A stretch of DNA of 64,000 bases from Pseudomonas sp. RIT-562 (GCF_026241895.1 NZ_JAPJIV010000020.1:1-64000), one strand, 5' to 3'; numbered from the stretch's first letter, positions 34,948 through 44,219 are shown. A program made the numbers and translations. The notes: generated by a model from the letters alone, not told the origin.

Positions 34948-35037
34948 TGTGGGAGCGGGCTTGCTCGCGAATGGGGCATGTCAGTCAACATTGTTGTCGA
35001 CTGAACCGGCGCCTTCGCGAGCAAGCCCGCTCCCACA
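34948..35037. repeat. REP-type inverted repeat (GCGGGCTTGCTCGCGA class)
   Basis: TGTGGGAGCGGGCTTGCTCG arm faces CGAGCAAGCCCGCTCCCACA, 23-nt arms in full. It lies between pedI and pqqA. Confidence 0.9.
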
Positions 35038-35059
35038 GGGATAGTCGGTGAGGTCGTGG

Positions 35060-36580
35060 TTAGAAGAACCCCAGCGGGTTGATGTCGTAGCTCACCAGCA
35101 GGTTCTTGGTCTGCTGGTAATGGTCGAGCATCATTTTGTGATTCTCGCGCCCTACTCCGGACTTCTTGTAACCGCCAAAAGCCGCATGCGCCGGGTACAG
35201 GTGGTAGCAGTTGGTCCACACGCGTCCGGCCTTGATCGCCCGGCCCATTCGATAGGCACGATTGATGTCGCGGGTCCACAGGCCGGCACCGAGGCCGAAT
35301 TCGCTGTCGTTGGCGATGGCCAGGGCTTCAGCTTCGTCCTTGAAGGTGGTGATTCCCACCACCGGGCCGAAGATTTCTTCCTGGAACACGCGCATCTTGT
35401 TATGCCCCTTGAGCAGGGTCGGCTGGATGTAGTAACCCGTCGACAGGTCACCTTCAAGACGCTCGGCCGCGCCGCCAGTGAGCAGCTGCGCGCCCTCCTC
35501 CTGGGCGATTTTCAGATAGGAGAGAATCTTGTCGTACTGCTGCTCGGAAGCCTGGGCGCCGACCATGGTCTCGGTGTCCAGCGGATTGCCGCGCTTGATC
35601 TTGACGATCTTCTGCATCACCACTTTCATGAAGTCGTCGTAGATCGATTCCTGCACCAGCGCCCGGGAAGGACAGGTGCATACTTCGCCCTGATTGAAGA
35701 ACGCCAGCACCAGGCCTTCGGCGGCTTTTTCAATGAACTGCGGCTCGGCATTCATGATGTCTTCGAAGAAGATGTTCGGCGACTTGCCGCCCAGCTCAAC
35801 GGTACTGGGAATGATGTTCTCGGCAGCGCAATGCATGATGTGCGCGCCCACCGGGGTGGAGCCGGTGAACGCAATCTTGGCGATGCGCTTGCTGGTAGCG
35901 AGGGCCTCACCCGCTTCGCGGCCGAAACCCTGGACGATGTTCAGCACGCCAGGCGGCAACAGGTCGGCGATCAGTTCGGCGAACACCATGATCGACAGCG
36001 GGGTCTGCTCGGCCGGCTTGAGTACCACGCAGTTGCCGGCAGCCAGGGCCGGGGCGAGTTTCCAGGCGGCCATCAGCAGCGGGAAGTTCCACGGAATGAT
36101 CTGCCCGACCACCCCGAGTGGCTCGTGAAAATGATAGGCGGTGGTCAGCTCGTTGATCTCGGCGGCACCGCCTTCCTGGGCGCGGATGCAGCCGGCAAAA
36201 TAGCGAAAGTGGTCGGCGGCCAGCGGCACGTCAGCGTTGAGCGTTTCACGCACGGCCTTGCCGTTGTCCCAGGTTTCGGTAACGGCGAGGATTTCCAGGT
36301 TCTGTTCAATACGATCGGCGATTTTCAACAGCACCAGCGAGCGATCCTGCGCCGAGGTCTTGCCCCAGGCATCCGCTGCAGCGTGTGCCGCGTCGAGCGC
36401 TTTTTCGATGTCAGCGGCGCTGGAGCGCGGGAATTCGCCGATCACTTCGCCGGTGACGGGCGAGCTGTTGGTGAAGTACTCGCCATTGACCGGGGCGACG
36501 AACTCGCCGCCGATGAAGTTGCCGTAGCGCGGCTTGAAGGAAACGACGGCGCCGGGTGTGCCAGGTTGTGCGTAGATCAT
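35060..36580 (-). CDS. pedI: NAD-dependent aldehyde dehydrogenase (PedI/ExaC type)
   Basis: 506 residues from ATG 36580, the usual ExaC length; the longer frame to 36652 lacks support. ALDH motifs: IIPWNFPLLMAAWKLAPALAAGN, the catalytic Glu in VELGGKSPNIFFED and the catalytic Cys in FFNQGEVCTCPSR. It oxidises aldehydes produced in the periplasm by the quinoprotein dehydrogenases after they enter the cytoplasm. It lies downstream of pedH, separated by a REP. Confidence 0.93.
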   Translation of the reverse strand: MIYAQPGTPGAVVSFKPRYGNFIGGEFVAPVNGEYFTNSSPVTGEVIGEFPRSSAADIEKALDAAHAAADAWGKTSAQDRSLVLLKIADRIEQNLEILAVTETWDNGKAVRETLNADVPLAADHFRYFAGCIRAQEGGAAEINELTTAYHFHEPLGVVGQIIPWNFPLLMAAWKLAPALAAGNCVVLKPAEQTPLSIMVFAELIADLLPPGVLNIVQGFGREAGEALATSKRIAKIAFTGSTPVGAHIMHCAAENIIPSTVELGGKSPNIFFEDIMNAEPQFIEKAAEGLVLAFFNQGEVCTCPSRALVQESIYDDFMKVVMQKIVKIKRGNPLDTETMVGAQASEQQYDKILSYLKIAQEEGAQLLTGGAAERLEGDLSTGYYIQPTLLKGHNKMRVFQEEIFGPVVGITTFKDEAEALAIANDSEFGLGAGLWTRDINRAYRMGRAIKAGRVWTNCYHLYPAHAAFGGYKKSGVGRENHKMMLDHYQQTKNLLVSYDINPLGFF

Positions 36581-36689
36581 GGTGGGCCTCTGTCTGGGTC
36601 GATGCCTGTCGGGCAAACAGGCGATGAACCGATAGTAGAGAGCCCCGGCCACTAGACGAATGCGCCGTTGGCAGGGGGGCTCTCGTTAT

Positions 36690-36699
36690 TTGGTAGTAG
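36690..36699. promoter_or_regulatory. Half-site of the PQQ-island dyad before pedI
   Basis: TTGGTAGTAG is identical to the right half of the dyad between pedF and pedE (42059-42068). It lies about 110 bp upstream of the pedI start. No clear left half is visible. Confidence 0.4.
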
Positions 36700-36732
36700 G
36701 TTTGCCCACAAATCCCAATGTGGTGAAAATCT

Positions 36733-36824
36733 CTGTGGGAGCGGGCTTGCTCGCGAAGGCGGAGGGTCAGTCGATATTAATGGCGACTGACAAACCGCTT
36801 TCGCGAGCAAGCCCGCTCCCACAG
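36733..36824. repeat. REP-type inverted repeat (GCGGGCTTGCTCGCGA class)
   Basis: CTGTGGGAGCGGGCTTGCTC arm faces its complement ending GCTCCCACAG. It lies between pedH and pedI. Confidence 0.9.
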
Positions 36825-36845
36825 GGGGTATGTGGTGAACCTGGA

Positions 36846-38624
36846 TTAGTGTTTAGCCACGACCAGGTCTTTAGGCAGCTTGAACGTCCACAGCATCCCG
36901 CCCTGGTTGAAATCCTTCACGCGCTTGGCCACTTCGCCGCCCCACAGCGGCACCGCGCCACCCCAGCCGGACAGCACCGAGACGTATTGCTCGCCGTCCA
37001 TTTCCCAGGTCACAGGTGAGCCGAGTACGCCGGAGCCGGTCTGGAATTCCCAGACTTTCTCACCGGTCCTGGCATTAAACGCCTGCAGGAAACCTTCCGG
37101 TGTGCCGGTGAAAACCAGGTTGCCCTTGGTGGTCAGCACCCCGCCCCACAGTGGCGCGAAGTTCTTGTGGCGCCAGACTTCCTTGCCAGTCTTCGGGTCG
37201 ATCGCACGCAGCACGCCGATGTAGTCTTCGTTCAATGGTTTGATGGTGAACCCGGCACCGAGGAAGGCTGCGCCTTTCTTGTAGGCAATACCCTCGTTCC
37301 AGATGTCCATCCCCCACTCGTTGGACGGCACGTAGAACAGCCCGGTGTCCTTGCTGTAGGCCATCGGCATCCAGTTCTTCGCCCCGAGGAACGCCGGCGC
37401 GACAAACACCGAGCTGCCCTTGGCCTCGGAACCAGGAGCACCCGGGCGGCTGGCTTCGTTGTAGATCGGCCGACCGTCCTTATCCAGGCCGGTGGCCCAG
37501 GTGATCTTGTCGACGAACGGGAAGCCGCGGATGAATTTGCCGTTGGTGCGGTCCAGCACGTAAAAGAAACCATTGCGATCCGCGGTGGCGGCGGCTTTGA
37601 TTTCCTTGCCGCCCTCGGTGTAGTTGAACGAGATCAACTCGTTCACGCCATCGTAGTCCCAGCCATCGTGGGGCGTGCTCTGGAAGTGCCATTTGATGGT
37701 GCCGTCATCCGGGTTCAGCGCCAGGCGCGAGGACGAGTACAGGTTATCGCCAGGGCGCAGGTGCGAGTTCCATGGCGCCGGGTTGCCGGTGCCGAACAGT
37801 AGCAGGTTGGTTTCCGGGTCGTAATAGCCGCCGAGCCAGGGCGCCGCGCCGCCGGTCTTCCACAGGTCGCCTGGCCAGGTCTTGCCCGCCTCGCCACCGG
37901 AGATGCCGTTTTCAACGGCCTTGCCGTCCTTGTACACATAGCCCATGTGGCCTTCGACCGTGGGACGCGTCCACAGCAGATCACCGTTTTTCGGGTCGTA
38001 GGCTTCAATCTTGCCGACCACGCCGAACTCGCCACCGGCCACCCCGGTGATCAATTTGCCGTTGATCACCATGGGTGCGGCGCTGATCGAGTAGCCTTCC
38101 TTGTGGTCGGCGACTTTCTTGCTCCAGACCACTTTGCCGGTGTCCTTGTTCAGGGCCACCAGCTTGGCGTCGAGGGTGCCGAAGAACACGAGGTCGCCGT
38201 ACAGGGCAACGCCGCGGTTGATTACGTCGCAGCAAGGCCGGATGTCATCGGGCAGGCGCGCGTCGTATTGCCAGAGTTTCTTGCCGGTGCGCGCGTCCAC
38301 CGCGAACACTCGCGAGTAGGAGCCGGTCATGTACATCACACCGTCCTTGATCATCGGCTGCGCTTGCTGGCCCCGCTGCTTCTCGCCGCCAAAGGAAAAT
38401 GCCCAGACTGGCCGCAGGTCCTTGATGTTACCGACGTTGAGCGTGTCGAGCGGACTGTAGCGTTGACCCTGGACGCCCAAACCATTGGTGACGATCTGCT
38501 CCGGGTTCTTGGGATCCTGGAGAATTTCCTGGTCGGTGACGGCCGCCAGCGCCTGGCCGGACAGCAGCATGGCGCTGAGCAACAGGCTCAAGACGAAGGG
38601 TTGGCGACGTGCGGGTTGGGTCAT
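36846..38624 (-). CDS. pedH: Lanthanide-type quinoprotein alcohol dehydrogenase PedH
   Basis: 592 residues with a signal peptide ending at AALA. Eight-bladed PQQ propeller with repeated tryptophan-docking motifs (TGKKLWQYD, TGKVVWSKK, TGEKVWEF) and the vicinal disulfide CC in RPCCDV. The active site reads W322-D323-Y324-D325: Asp323 is catalytic, and Asp325 two residues later is the extra carboxylate that marks lanthanide-dependent enzymes such as PedH and XoxF. It oxidises alcohols in the periplasm and passes electrons to PedF. A dyad site lies about 107 bp upstream (38731-38747). Confidence 0.93.
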   Translation of the reverse strand: MTQPARRQPFVLSLLLSAMLLSGQALAAVTDQEILQDPKNPEQIVTNGLGVQGQRYSPLDTLNVGNIKDLRPVWAFSFGGEKQRGQQAQPMIKDGVMYMTGSYSRVFAVDARTGKKLWQYDARLPDDIRPCCDVINRGVALYGDLVFFGTLDAKLVALNKDTGKVVWSKKVADHKEGYSISAAPMVINGKLITGVAGGEFGVVGKIEAYDPKNGDLLWTRPTVEGHMGYVYKDGKAVENGISGGEAGKTWPGDLWKTGGAAPWLGGYYDPETNLLLFGTGNPAPWNSHLRPGDNLYSSSRLALNPDDGTIKWHFQSTPHDGWDYDGVNELISFNYTEGGKEIKAAATADRNGFFYVLDRTNGKFIRGFPFVDKITWATGLDKDGRPIYNEASRPGAPGSEAKGSSVFVAPAFLGAKNWMPMAYSKDTGLFYVPSNEWGMDIWNEGIAYKKGAAFLGAGFTIKPLNEDYIGVLRAIDPKTGKEVWRHKNFAPLWGGVLTTKGNLVFTGTPEGFLQAFNARTGEKVWEFQTGSGVLGSPVTWEMDGEQYVSVLSGWGGAVPLWGGEVAKRVKDFNQGGMLWTFKLPKDLVVAKH

Positions 38625-38730
38625 GACGGCTGCCTCTGCGGTTTTTGTTATACCCGGGAATATTTCCCGATGTGGTGCAGATTCTTGGTCGCCAGCGCCC
38701 GGACAACAATTGCTCGCAATGTGGAGTTTT

Positions 38731-38747
38731 CTAGTTCCTTGGTACAG
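38731..38747. promoter_or_regulatory. Dyad site upstream of pedH
   Basis: CTAGTTCCTTGGTACAG shares CTAGT-CCTTGGTA with the site between pedF and pedE. It is centred about 115 bp before the pedH start. Probable binding site for a LuxR-type response regulator of the island (PedR1 or PedR2). Confidence 0.5.
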
Positions 38748-38768
38748 GGTCGGATGCCGACCACCAGC

Positions 38769-38882
38769 GATCCCCTGTAGGAGCGAGCCTGCTCGCGATG
38801 GTGGTCAACGATAACGCTGGAAACCTGACGCCCCTGGGTGTTCTCGGGTTCATCGCGAGCAGGCTCGCTCCTACAGGGGATC
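38769..38882. repeat. REP-type inverted repeat with long spacer
   Basis: Arms 38769-38800 and 38851-38882 are complementary over 32 nt around a 50-nt spacer. It lies between the metallo-hydrolase gene and pedH. Confidence 0.92.
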
Positions 38883-38890
38883 GGTGTGAG

Positions 38891-39829
38891 TCAGTTATCT
38901 GCGGTGGAATCGACTCGGGTCATCTGCGCCCGCTCATACCGCGGATACAAATGACTGACGCTGCGAATCAGCTCGTACCGGCTCAGACTGATTGCAGCAA
39001 ACCGCTCGGGAATCGGGCTGCGGATCATCTCCGCCATATCACTGCCATTGGCCGCCCCGTCGCGCATCAGCTGGTCGAGCCAGCCCAGGTAGTCACGCAT
39101 CTGTTCGAAGGGCCTGGCGTCAGTCGCCACCGGACCATGGCCGGGCACGATCAGCGTCCAGGGCAGGCCTTCAAGCGTGGCGATGTCGGCCAGCCACACC
39201 GCCAGCCCAGGGCTGTTGGGCGTGGTCAGTGCCCGTTGATAAAACACCAGGTCCCCGGCAAACAGCAGGCCGGTTTTCTGGTCGAGAATAGCCAGATCCG
39301 CGCCGGTGTGCCCACCCAGGCTCAGCACGCGTAAATCGTGATTCCCAAAACTGTGCTCGCCCGATTCCAGTGTCCGGGTCGGCAGTATCACTTCGGTGCC
39401 GCGCATCCAGTCGCCCACCAGCCGATACATGTTCTCGGCCATGGCATCGCCTTGCTCGCGCAGCAACTCGGTGGTGCCCGCCAGTGCGGCAATCGGCACG
39501 TCGGTGAATGCCTGGTTGCCGAGTACGTGGTCGGGATGGTGATGCGTCAGCAGCACCGCTATCACTGGTTTGTCGGTGGTCGCGGCGATTGCCTTGCGCA
39601 GCGCTTCGCCATAACGCCTGGAGGGCCCGGTATCGATCACCACCACGCCGCGTTCGGTGACGATGAACGCGGTGTTGACGATGTTGCCGCCGTTGGCCTT
39701 GGCGAAGTTGTCGGTGCTGCCTTCCAGCAGCCAGGTGTCTTCGGCGATGAGCCTGGGCTTGAGCGAGTATTCAAGGTCGGCCAGGGCCGGCAGGCTCATG
39801 CCGAGCAACAGCAACAACATCCAGCGCAT
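38891..39829 (-). CDS. Quinoprotein relay system metallo-hydrolase (MBL fold)
   Basis: 312 residues from ATG 39829, with a strong AAGGAG; a signal peptide ends at PALA. Metallo-beta-lactamase Zn motif THHHPDH, then GGHTGAD, LLFAGDLVF and VPGHGPV. A member of the secreted MBL proteins found beside PQQ dehydrogenases and SoxYZ-like carriers. The reaction is unknown; sulfur-carrier processing is suggested by the neighbour. In KT2440 the same order (PedF, PedG, SoxYZ, MBL, PedH) is seen. Confidence 0.85.
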   Translation of the reverse strand: MRWMLLLLLGMSLPALADLEYSLKPRLIAEDTWLLEGSTDNFAKANGGNIVNTAFIVTERGVVVIDTGPSRRYGEALRKAIAATTDKPVIAVLLTHHHPDHVLGNQAFTDVPIAALAGTTELLREQGDAMAENMYRLVGDWMRGTEVILPTRTLESGEHSFGNHDLRVLSLGGHTGADLAILDQKTGLLFAGDLVFYQRALTTPNSPGLAVWLADIATLEGLPWTLIVPGHGPVATDARPFEQMRDYLGWLDQLMRDGAANGSDMAEMIRSPIPERFAAISLSRYELIRSVSHLYPRYERAQMTRVDSTADN

Positions 39830-39845
39830 CAGGCGCTCCTTGGGG

Positions 39846-40607
39846 TCAGGGAATGGCCGCAGCAAATTCATTGCCGCTGTTGTCGCGCAATAACAGGCGG
39901 GTCGGTCCTGGCGCTTCGATGTCGAAGGTCAGGTTGGGGTTCTCGCTGACCGCAGGAAACAGTTCCAGGCGAGCCATTACCTGGTCATTGCGATCACGCA
40001 ACTCGGCATGATTGATGAAAAACACCGGGATGCCACTGACCATGCCGTTGTCCATCGGGTGCGCCACCTGCAGACGCAGGCGACTGAATTCGCCGCGCGG
40101 GTAGCGACCGCCGAGTACTTCGCCGATGTGCTCCTCCCAACCGGGCTGTGTACGCACCACGCTGGGCGCGGTACAGCCGCCACCCGCCGCGTCGATCAGG
40201 GTCGAGCCGACATGCCACAGGCCGTCACGGGTCAGCACTGCCGCGCGCAACGGGGTGGCCTGTTCGACGCGGATCCGCAGCGACAGCCAGGGCAATACCC
40301 CACTCACCGGCTGGAAGTCGACGATCTTCGGCAGCGGATTCAGTTCGGCCCAGGCGAGGATTTTCACCACCTCACCCTTGAAGGCCCGGGCGTCGATTTC
40401 CACCGGCACCTGGCGGGCGTCTTCGGCGAACGGCGGCGCCAGCAGTTTTACCCGGTCATCGAATACGAACGGCGCATCGCCGAGCATTTGCTTGTGGTAA
40501 AAAGCCCACATCACCGACGGCACCGGGTCTTTACCCGGCTCAATGGCCGCAGCGTGGGCGGCAATGGGCAACCAGCAGGCCAGGAGACAGTTCGCTCGCC
40601 AGTTCAC
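39846..40607 (-). CDS. Quinoprotein dehydrogenase-associated SoxYZ-like carrier
   Basis: 253 residues with a signal peptide ending at AHA. The first part resembles SoxY, including an internal AAGGGCTAP resembling the SoxY swinging-arm GGC cysteine; the last ~100 residues resemble SoxZ. It is a single-chain SoxY-SoxZ fusion, a family recurrently placed with PQQ alcohol dehydrogenases rather than thiosulfate oxidation. Overlaps pedG by 4 nt. Its role in alcohol oxidation is not established. Confidence 0.85.
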   Translation of the reverse strand: MNWRANCLLACWLPIAAHAAAIEPGKDPVPSVMWAFYHKQMLGDAPFVFDDRVKLLAPPFAEDARQVPVEIDARAFKGEVVKILAWAELNPLPKIVDFQPVSGVLPWLSLRIRVEQATPLRAAVLTRDGLWHVGSTLIDAAGGGCTAPSVVRTQPGWEEHIGEVLGGRYPRGEFSRLRLQVAHPMDNGMVSGIPVFFINHAELRDRNDQVMARLELFPAVSENPNLTFDIEAPGPTRLLLRDNSGNEFAAAIP

Positions 40608-41482
40608 TGCTGATACATCTCTGGCACGTCATAACGCAGGCCGTACCGGGCATACAGCGCCTTGACCGAGCCATCGCGAATCAACCCTTCCAGCGCCTCT
40701 TCGACCGCGTAGGCAAGCTGTCGATTGCTCTCGTGCACGGCCATGCCGATCTCCCAGAGTTGCTTGCCCATGTTGGGGTAGGCATTTTCCGCCAGCGCGA
40801 CCTGGGGATCGGCGGCTTCGTGGACTTGCCAGTCGATCTCGCCGCGCATGGCCATCACCGCGTCGACTTCGCCCGCCTTCATTGCGGCAAAGGCCTGGGG
40901 CACGCCGGGATAGTGGTGGGTCTTGCCGGCGAGCATGCCGTTGAACACCGAGGTCAGGTAGAACGACGGCACGCTGTCCACCTCAACGCCGATCGGGTGA
41001 TGCTCGAACACCGCGACACTGGCGACCTTGTCCAGGCGCCGGCGGTCGTAGGCGACCTGCCATTGCTCATTCTGGTAGGGTCCGAACATCACCACATGGC
41101 TGTTTTCCAGTTCGCCCAGCTCGTTGCGCTTGCGCGCGTAATCCTGGTCGTAGGGCACGCGCATCATCAGGTCAGCCAGTTGCAGGTCGTGCAACTGGCT
41201 GGCGCGCCAGATGTAGTCGCGCAAGTCATCGTCGAGCTTTTCTCCCGCCGGCGCCCAGATCAGGGTCAGCTGCACTCCAAGTGCCTTGGCCAGCGCCGTG
41301 GCGAGGTCGACATCGACCCCCCTGGGCTGACCGGCCTCCTGGAAACTGTAGGGGGCGAAATCCTTGTAGACCGCCACTTTCAGCTCCCCGGCAGCGATCA
41401 TTTCGTCATAGGTGCGCACCTGCGCCTGGACAGTCTGGCAGCACAGCAGCAGCGCACTGATCAACAGCGTGAACAGGCGCAT
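40604..41482 (-). CDS. pedG: Quinoprotein dehydrogenase-associated periplasmic binding protein PedG
   Basis: 292 residues with a signal peptide ending at TVQA. The fold is a type II solute-binding protein (DEMIAAGELKVAVYKDFAPYSF, GVDVDLATALAKALGV). Such proteins (XoxJ/MoxJ relatives) accompany methanol or ethanol quinoprotein dehydrogenases and may help maturation or cofactor loading rather than transport; no permease is adjacent. It starts 3 nt after pedF. Confidence 0.88.
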   Translation of the reverse strand: MRLFTLLISALLLCCQTVQAQVRTYDEMIAAGELKVAVYKDFAPYSFQEAGQPRGVDVDLATALAKALGVQLTLIWAPAGEKLDDDLRDYIWRASQLHDLQLADLMMRVPYDQDYARKRNELGELENSHVVMFGPYQNEQWQVAYDRRRLDKVASVAVFEHHPIGVEVDSVPSFYLTSVFNGMLAGKTHHYPGVPQAFAAMKAGEVDAVMAMRGEIDWQVHEAADPQVALAENAYPNMGKQLWEIGMAVHESNRQLAYAVEEALEGLIRDGSVKALYARYGLRYDVPEMYQQ

Positions 41483-41485
41483 GCA

Positions 41486-41947
41486 TTACTCCTCGACGTG
41501 TACCGAATCCAGGTAAGTGCGCACCGCCCACAAGGCTTCCTGGCTCAGGTAATCGGCCATCTTCGGCATGTACACCCGCCCGTCACGCACGGCACCGTGG
41601 CGGACCCGCTCGACGAACCATTCATCACCGGCATCACCGACGTCGAGCATGCGCAAATCCGGGGCAATCCCTCCAGACTTGGCCTCCAGGCCATGACAGG
41701 CGGCGCAGTTCTGGTTGTAGGCCGACGAGCCGATTTCCACCGCCTTGTCGTGCTGCGGCGAGGATCGATAGGGGTTCACGGCAGCCCAGCCATCGGCATC
41801 AAGCGGCACGCCAGCGTCCTTGATCGGGGTCAGCCCCTGGGTTTCGACGGCTTGGGGGACGACGTTGCCGTGGGCCCAGGCGGAACCCGCGCTGATAAAA
41901 CCGGCCAGCAGTCCGGCAACAAGCAAGGCGTTGCGTTTTGTTGTCAT
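41486..41947 (-). CDS. pedF: Cytochrome c550 PedF
   Basis: 153 residues: a signal peptide ending at SAWA, one heme c site (CAACH) and the distal Met region in GRVYMPKMADYLSQEALWAVR. It is the direct electron acceptor of the quinoprotein dehydrogenases PedE and PedH. Divergent from pedE across a 254-bp promoter region with a dyad site. Confidence 0.92.
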   Translation of the reverse strand: MTTKRNALLVAGLLAGFISAGSAWAHGNVVPQAVETQGLTPIKDAGVPLDADGWAAVNPYRSSPQHDKAVEIGSSAYNQNCAACHGLEAKSGGIAPDLRMLDVGDAGDEWFVERVRHGAVRDGRVYMPKMADYLSQEALWAVRTYLDSVHVEE

Positions 41948-42050
41948 TGTTATGCCCTCAGGATTGCACGCAAGACCTCTTCACAGAGGCTATGGCAACC
42001 ATCTTAGGAAGCACCCGGCGAGAGCCCCATGCTGCTTTGGTGGCCGCCTT

Positions 42051-42068
42051 CTAGTCCCTTGGTAGTAG
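42051..42068. promoter_or_regulatory. Dyad site between pedF and pedE
   Basis: CTAGTCCCTTGGTAGTAG lies about 104 bp upstream of pedF and 134 bp upstream of pedE. It shares CTAGT-CCTTGGTA with the pedH site. Probable shared operator for the divergent pair. Confidence 0.5.
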
Positions 42069-42201
42069 GGCTTGTGGCGCACTCCCAAATCAGCTGCCGT
42101 TTGGGAAGTTTTCCCGGCCTCAGCGGGACTTTTTCCGTATCCGCCGCCCCACCGTGCGCAGCACCCTGTGCAGGCCAAAACCTCCACTGGGAACTGCAAC
42201 C

Positions 42202-44094
42202 ATGACAATAAGATCGCTACCCGCCCTTTCCCCCCTGACCCTTGCCGTGCAGGCCTTCGTGCTGGTGAGCAGCCTGTCGTTGAGCGCTGCCAGCCATGCC
42301 GCCACCGCGCCTGCCGCGCCGACCCGCAACGTTTCGTGGGAGGACATTGCCAACGATCACCTGACCACCAAGGACGTGCTGCAGTACGGCATGGGCACCA
42401 ACGCCCAGCGCTGGAGCCCACTGGCCCAGGTCAACGACCAGAACGTGTTCAAGCTGACGCCGGCGTGGTCCTATTCATTCGGGGACGAGAAGCAGCGCGG
42501 CCAGGAATCCCAGGCCATCGTCAGTGACGGCGTGGTCTATGTCACCGGTTCCTATTCACGGGTCTTCGCCCTGGATGCCAAGACCGGCAAACGCCTGTGG
42601 ACTTATAACCATCGCCTGCCGGACAACATTCGTCCGTGCTGTGACGTGGTCAATCGCGGTGCTGCGATCTTCGGCGACAAGATCTACTTTGGCACCCTCG
42701 ATGCGCGGCTGATCGCCCTGGACAAGAACACCGGCAAAGTCATCTGGAACAAGAAATTCGGCGACCATGCCGCTGGTTACACCATGACTGGCGCGCCAGT
42801 GCTGATCAAGGACAAGGCCAGCGGCAAGGTGCTGCTGATCCACGGCAGCTCCGGCGACGAATTTGGCGTGGTCGGGCAACTGTTCGCCCGCGACCCGGAC
42901 ACCGGTGAAGAAGTCTGGATGCGGCCTTTCGTCGAAGGCCACATGGGTCGCCTGAATGGCAAGGACAGCACGCCCACCGGCGACGTCAAGGCACCCTCCT
43001 GGCCCAATGACCCGACCACTGAAACCGGTAAGGTCGAGGCGTGGAGCCATGGTGGCGGCGCGCCGTGGCAGAGTGCGAGCTTTGACCCGGAAACCAACAC
43101 CATCATCGTCGGCGCCGGTAACCCGGGCCCCTGGAACACCTGGGCGCGGACGCCCAAGGACGGCAACCCCCACGATTACGACAGCCTCTATACCTCTGGC
43201 CAGGTCGGCGTCGACCCGAGCACCGGGGAAGTGAAATGGTTCTACCAGCACACCCCGAACGACGCCTGGGATTTTTCCGGCAACAACGAGCTGGTGCTGT
43301 TCGACTACAAGGACAAGGACGGCAAGACGGTCAAGGCCACCGGCCACGCCGACCGCAACGGCTTCTTCTATGTGGTCGATCGCAACAACGGCAAATTGCA
43401 GAACGCCTTCCCCTTCGTCGACAACATCACCTGGGCCAGTCACATCGACCTCAAGACCGGGCGACCGGTGGAAAACGCAGGTCAGCGACCGGCCAAACCG
43501 CTGCCGGGTGAGACCAAGGGCAAACCGGTGGAAGTCTCGCCGCCATTCCTTGGCGGCAAGAACTGGAACCCCATGGCCTACAGCCAGGACACCGGGCTGT
43601 TTTATATCCCGGGCAATCAGTGGAAAGAGGAGTACTGGACCGAGGAGGTCAGCTACAAGAAAGGCTCGGCGTATCTGGGGATGGGGTTCCGGATCAAGCG
43701 CATGTACGACGATCACGTCGGCAGCCTGCGCGCCATGAACCCGACCACCGGCAAGGTGGTGTGGGAACACAAGGAAGCCTTGCCATTGTGGGCCGGCGTG
43801 CTGGCGACCAAGGGCAACCTGGTGTTTACCGGTACCGGTGACGGTTTCTTCAAGGCGTTCGATGCCAAAACCGGCAAGGAACTGTGGAAGTTCCAGACCG
43901 GCAGCGGCATCGTCTCGCCGCCGATCACCTGGGAGCAGGATGGCGAGCAGTACATCGGCGTGACCGTGGGTTACGGCGGCGCGGTGCCGTTGTGGGGCGG
44001 CGACATGGCCGAGCTGACCAAGCCGGTGGCTCAGGGCGGCTCATTCTGGGTGTTCAAGATTCCGAGTTGGGATAACCAGACCGCGAAACGCTGA
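42202..44094 (+). CDS. pedE: Calcium-type quinoprotein ethanol dehydrogenase PedE (ExaA)
   Basis: 630 residues from ATG 42202, the PedE/ExaA length; a signal peptide ends at ASHA. PQQ propeller with docking motifs (TGKRLWTYN, TGKVIWNKK, TGKELWKFQTG) and the vicinal cysteines in RPCCDV. The active site reads W356-D357-F358-S359: catalytic Asp followed two residues later by Ser, as in calcium-dependent ExaA/PedE, in contrast to Asp in PedH. It oxidises ethanol and 2-phenylethanol-type alcohols in the periplasm. Confidence 0.94.
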   Translation: MTIRSLPALSPLTLAVQAFVLVSSLSLSAASHAATAPAAPTRNVSWEDIANDHLTTKDVLQYGMGTNAQRWSPLAQVNDQNVFKLTPAWSYSFGDEKQRGQESQAIVSDGVVYVTGSYSRVFALDAKTGKRLWTYNHRLPDNIRPCCDVVNRGAAIFGDKIYFGTLDARLIALDKNTGKVIWNKKFGDHAAGYTMTGAPVLIKDKASGKVLLIHGSSGDEFGVVGQLFARDPDTGEEVWMRPFVEGHMGRLNGKDSTPTGDVKAPSWPNDPTTETGKVEAWSHGGGAPWQSASFDPETNTIIVGAGNPGPWNTWARTPKDGNPHDYDSLYTSGQVGVDPSTGEVKWFYQHTPNDAWDFSGNNELVLFDYKDKDGKTVKATGHADRNGFFYVVDRNNGKLQNAFPFVDNITWASHIDLKTGRPVENAGQRPAKPLPGETKGKPVEVSPPFLGGKNWNPMAYSQDTGLFYIPGNQWKEEYWTEEVSYKKGSAYLGMGFRIKRMYDDHVGSLRAMNPTTGKVVWEHKEALPLWAGVLATKGNLVFTGTGDGFFKAFDAKTGKELWKFQTGSGIVSPPITWEQDGEQYIGVTVGYGGAVPLWGGDMAELTKPVAQGGSFWVFKIPSWDNQTAKR

Positions 44095-44099
44095 TACCC

Positions 44100-44191
44100 C
44101 TATCGCCGGCAAGCCGGCTCCTACAAAGAGCGCGTTGTTTTCAATTTCCGCGACACCGCTGCCTCTGTAGGAGCCTGCTTGCTGGCGATAG
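44100..44191. repeat. REP-type inverted repeat pair
   Basis: CTATCGCCGGCAAGCCGGCT arm faces a complement ending TTGCTGGCGATAG. It lies between pedE and the pentapeptide-repeat gene. Confidence 0.9.
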
Positions 44192-44219
44192 CACCCTCCC
44201 ATTTGAAGAGGATCCCGCC

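Noticed and set aside
35048..36655. 535-codon plus-strand frame
   Set aside because: Antisense to the aldehyde dehydrogenase gene. No domain pattern is seen in the translation.
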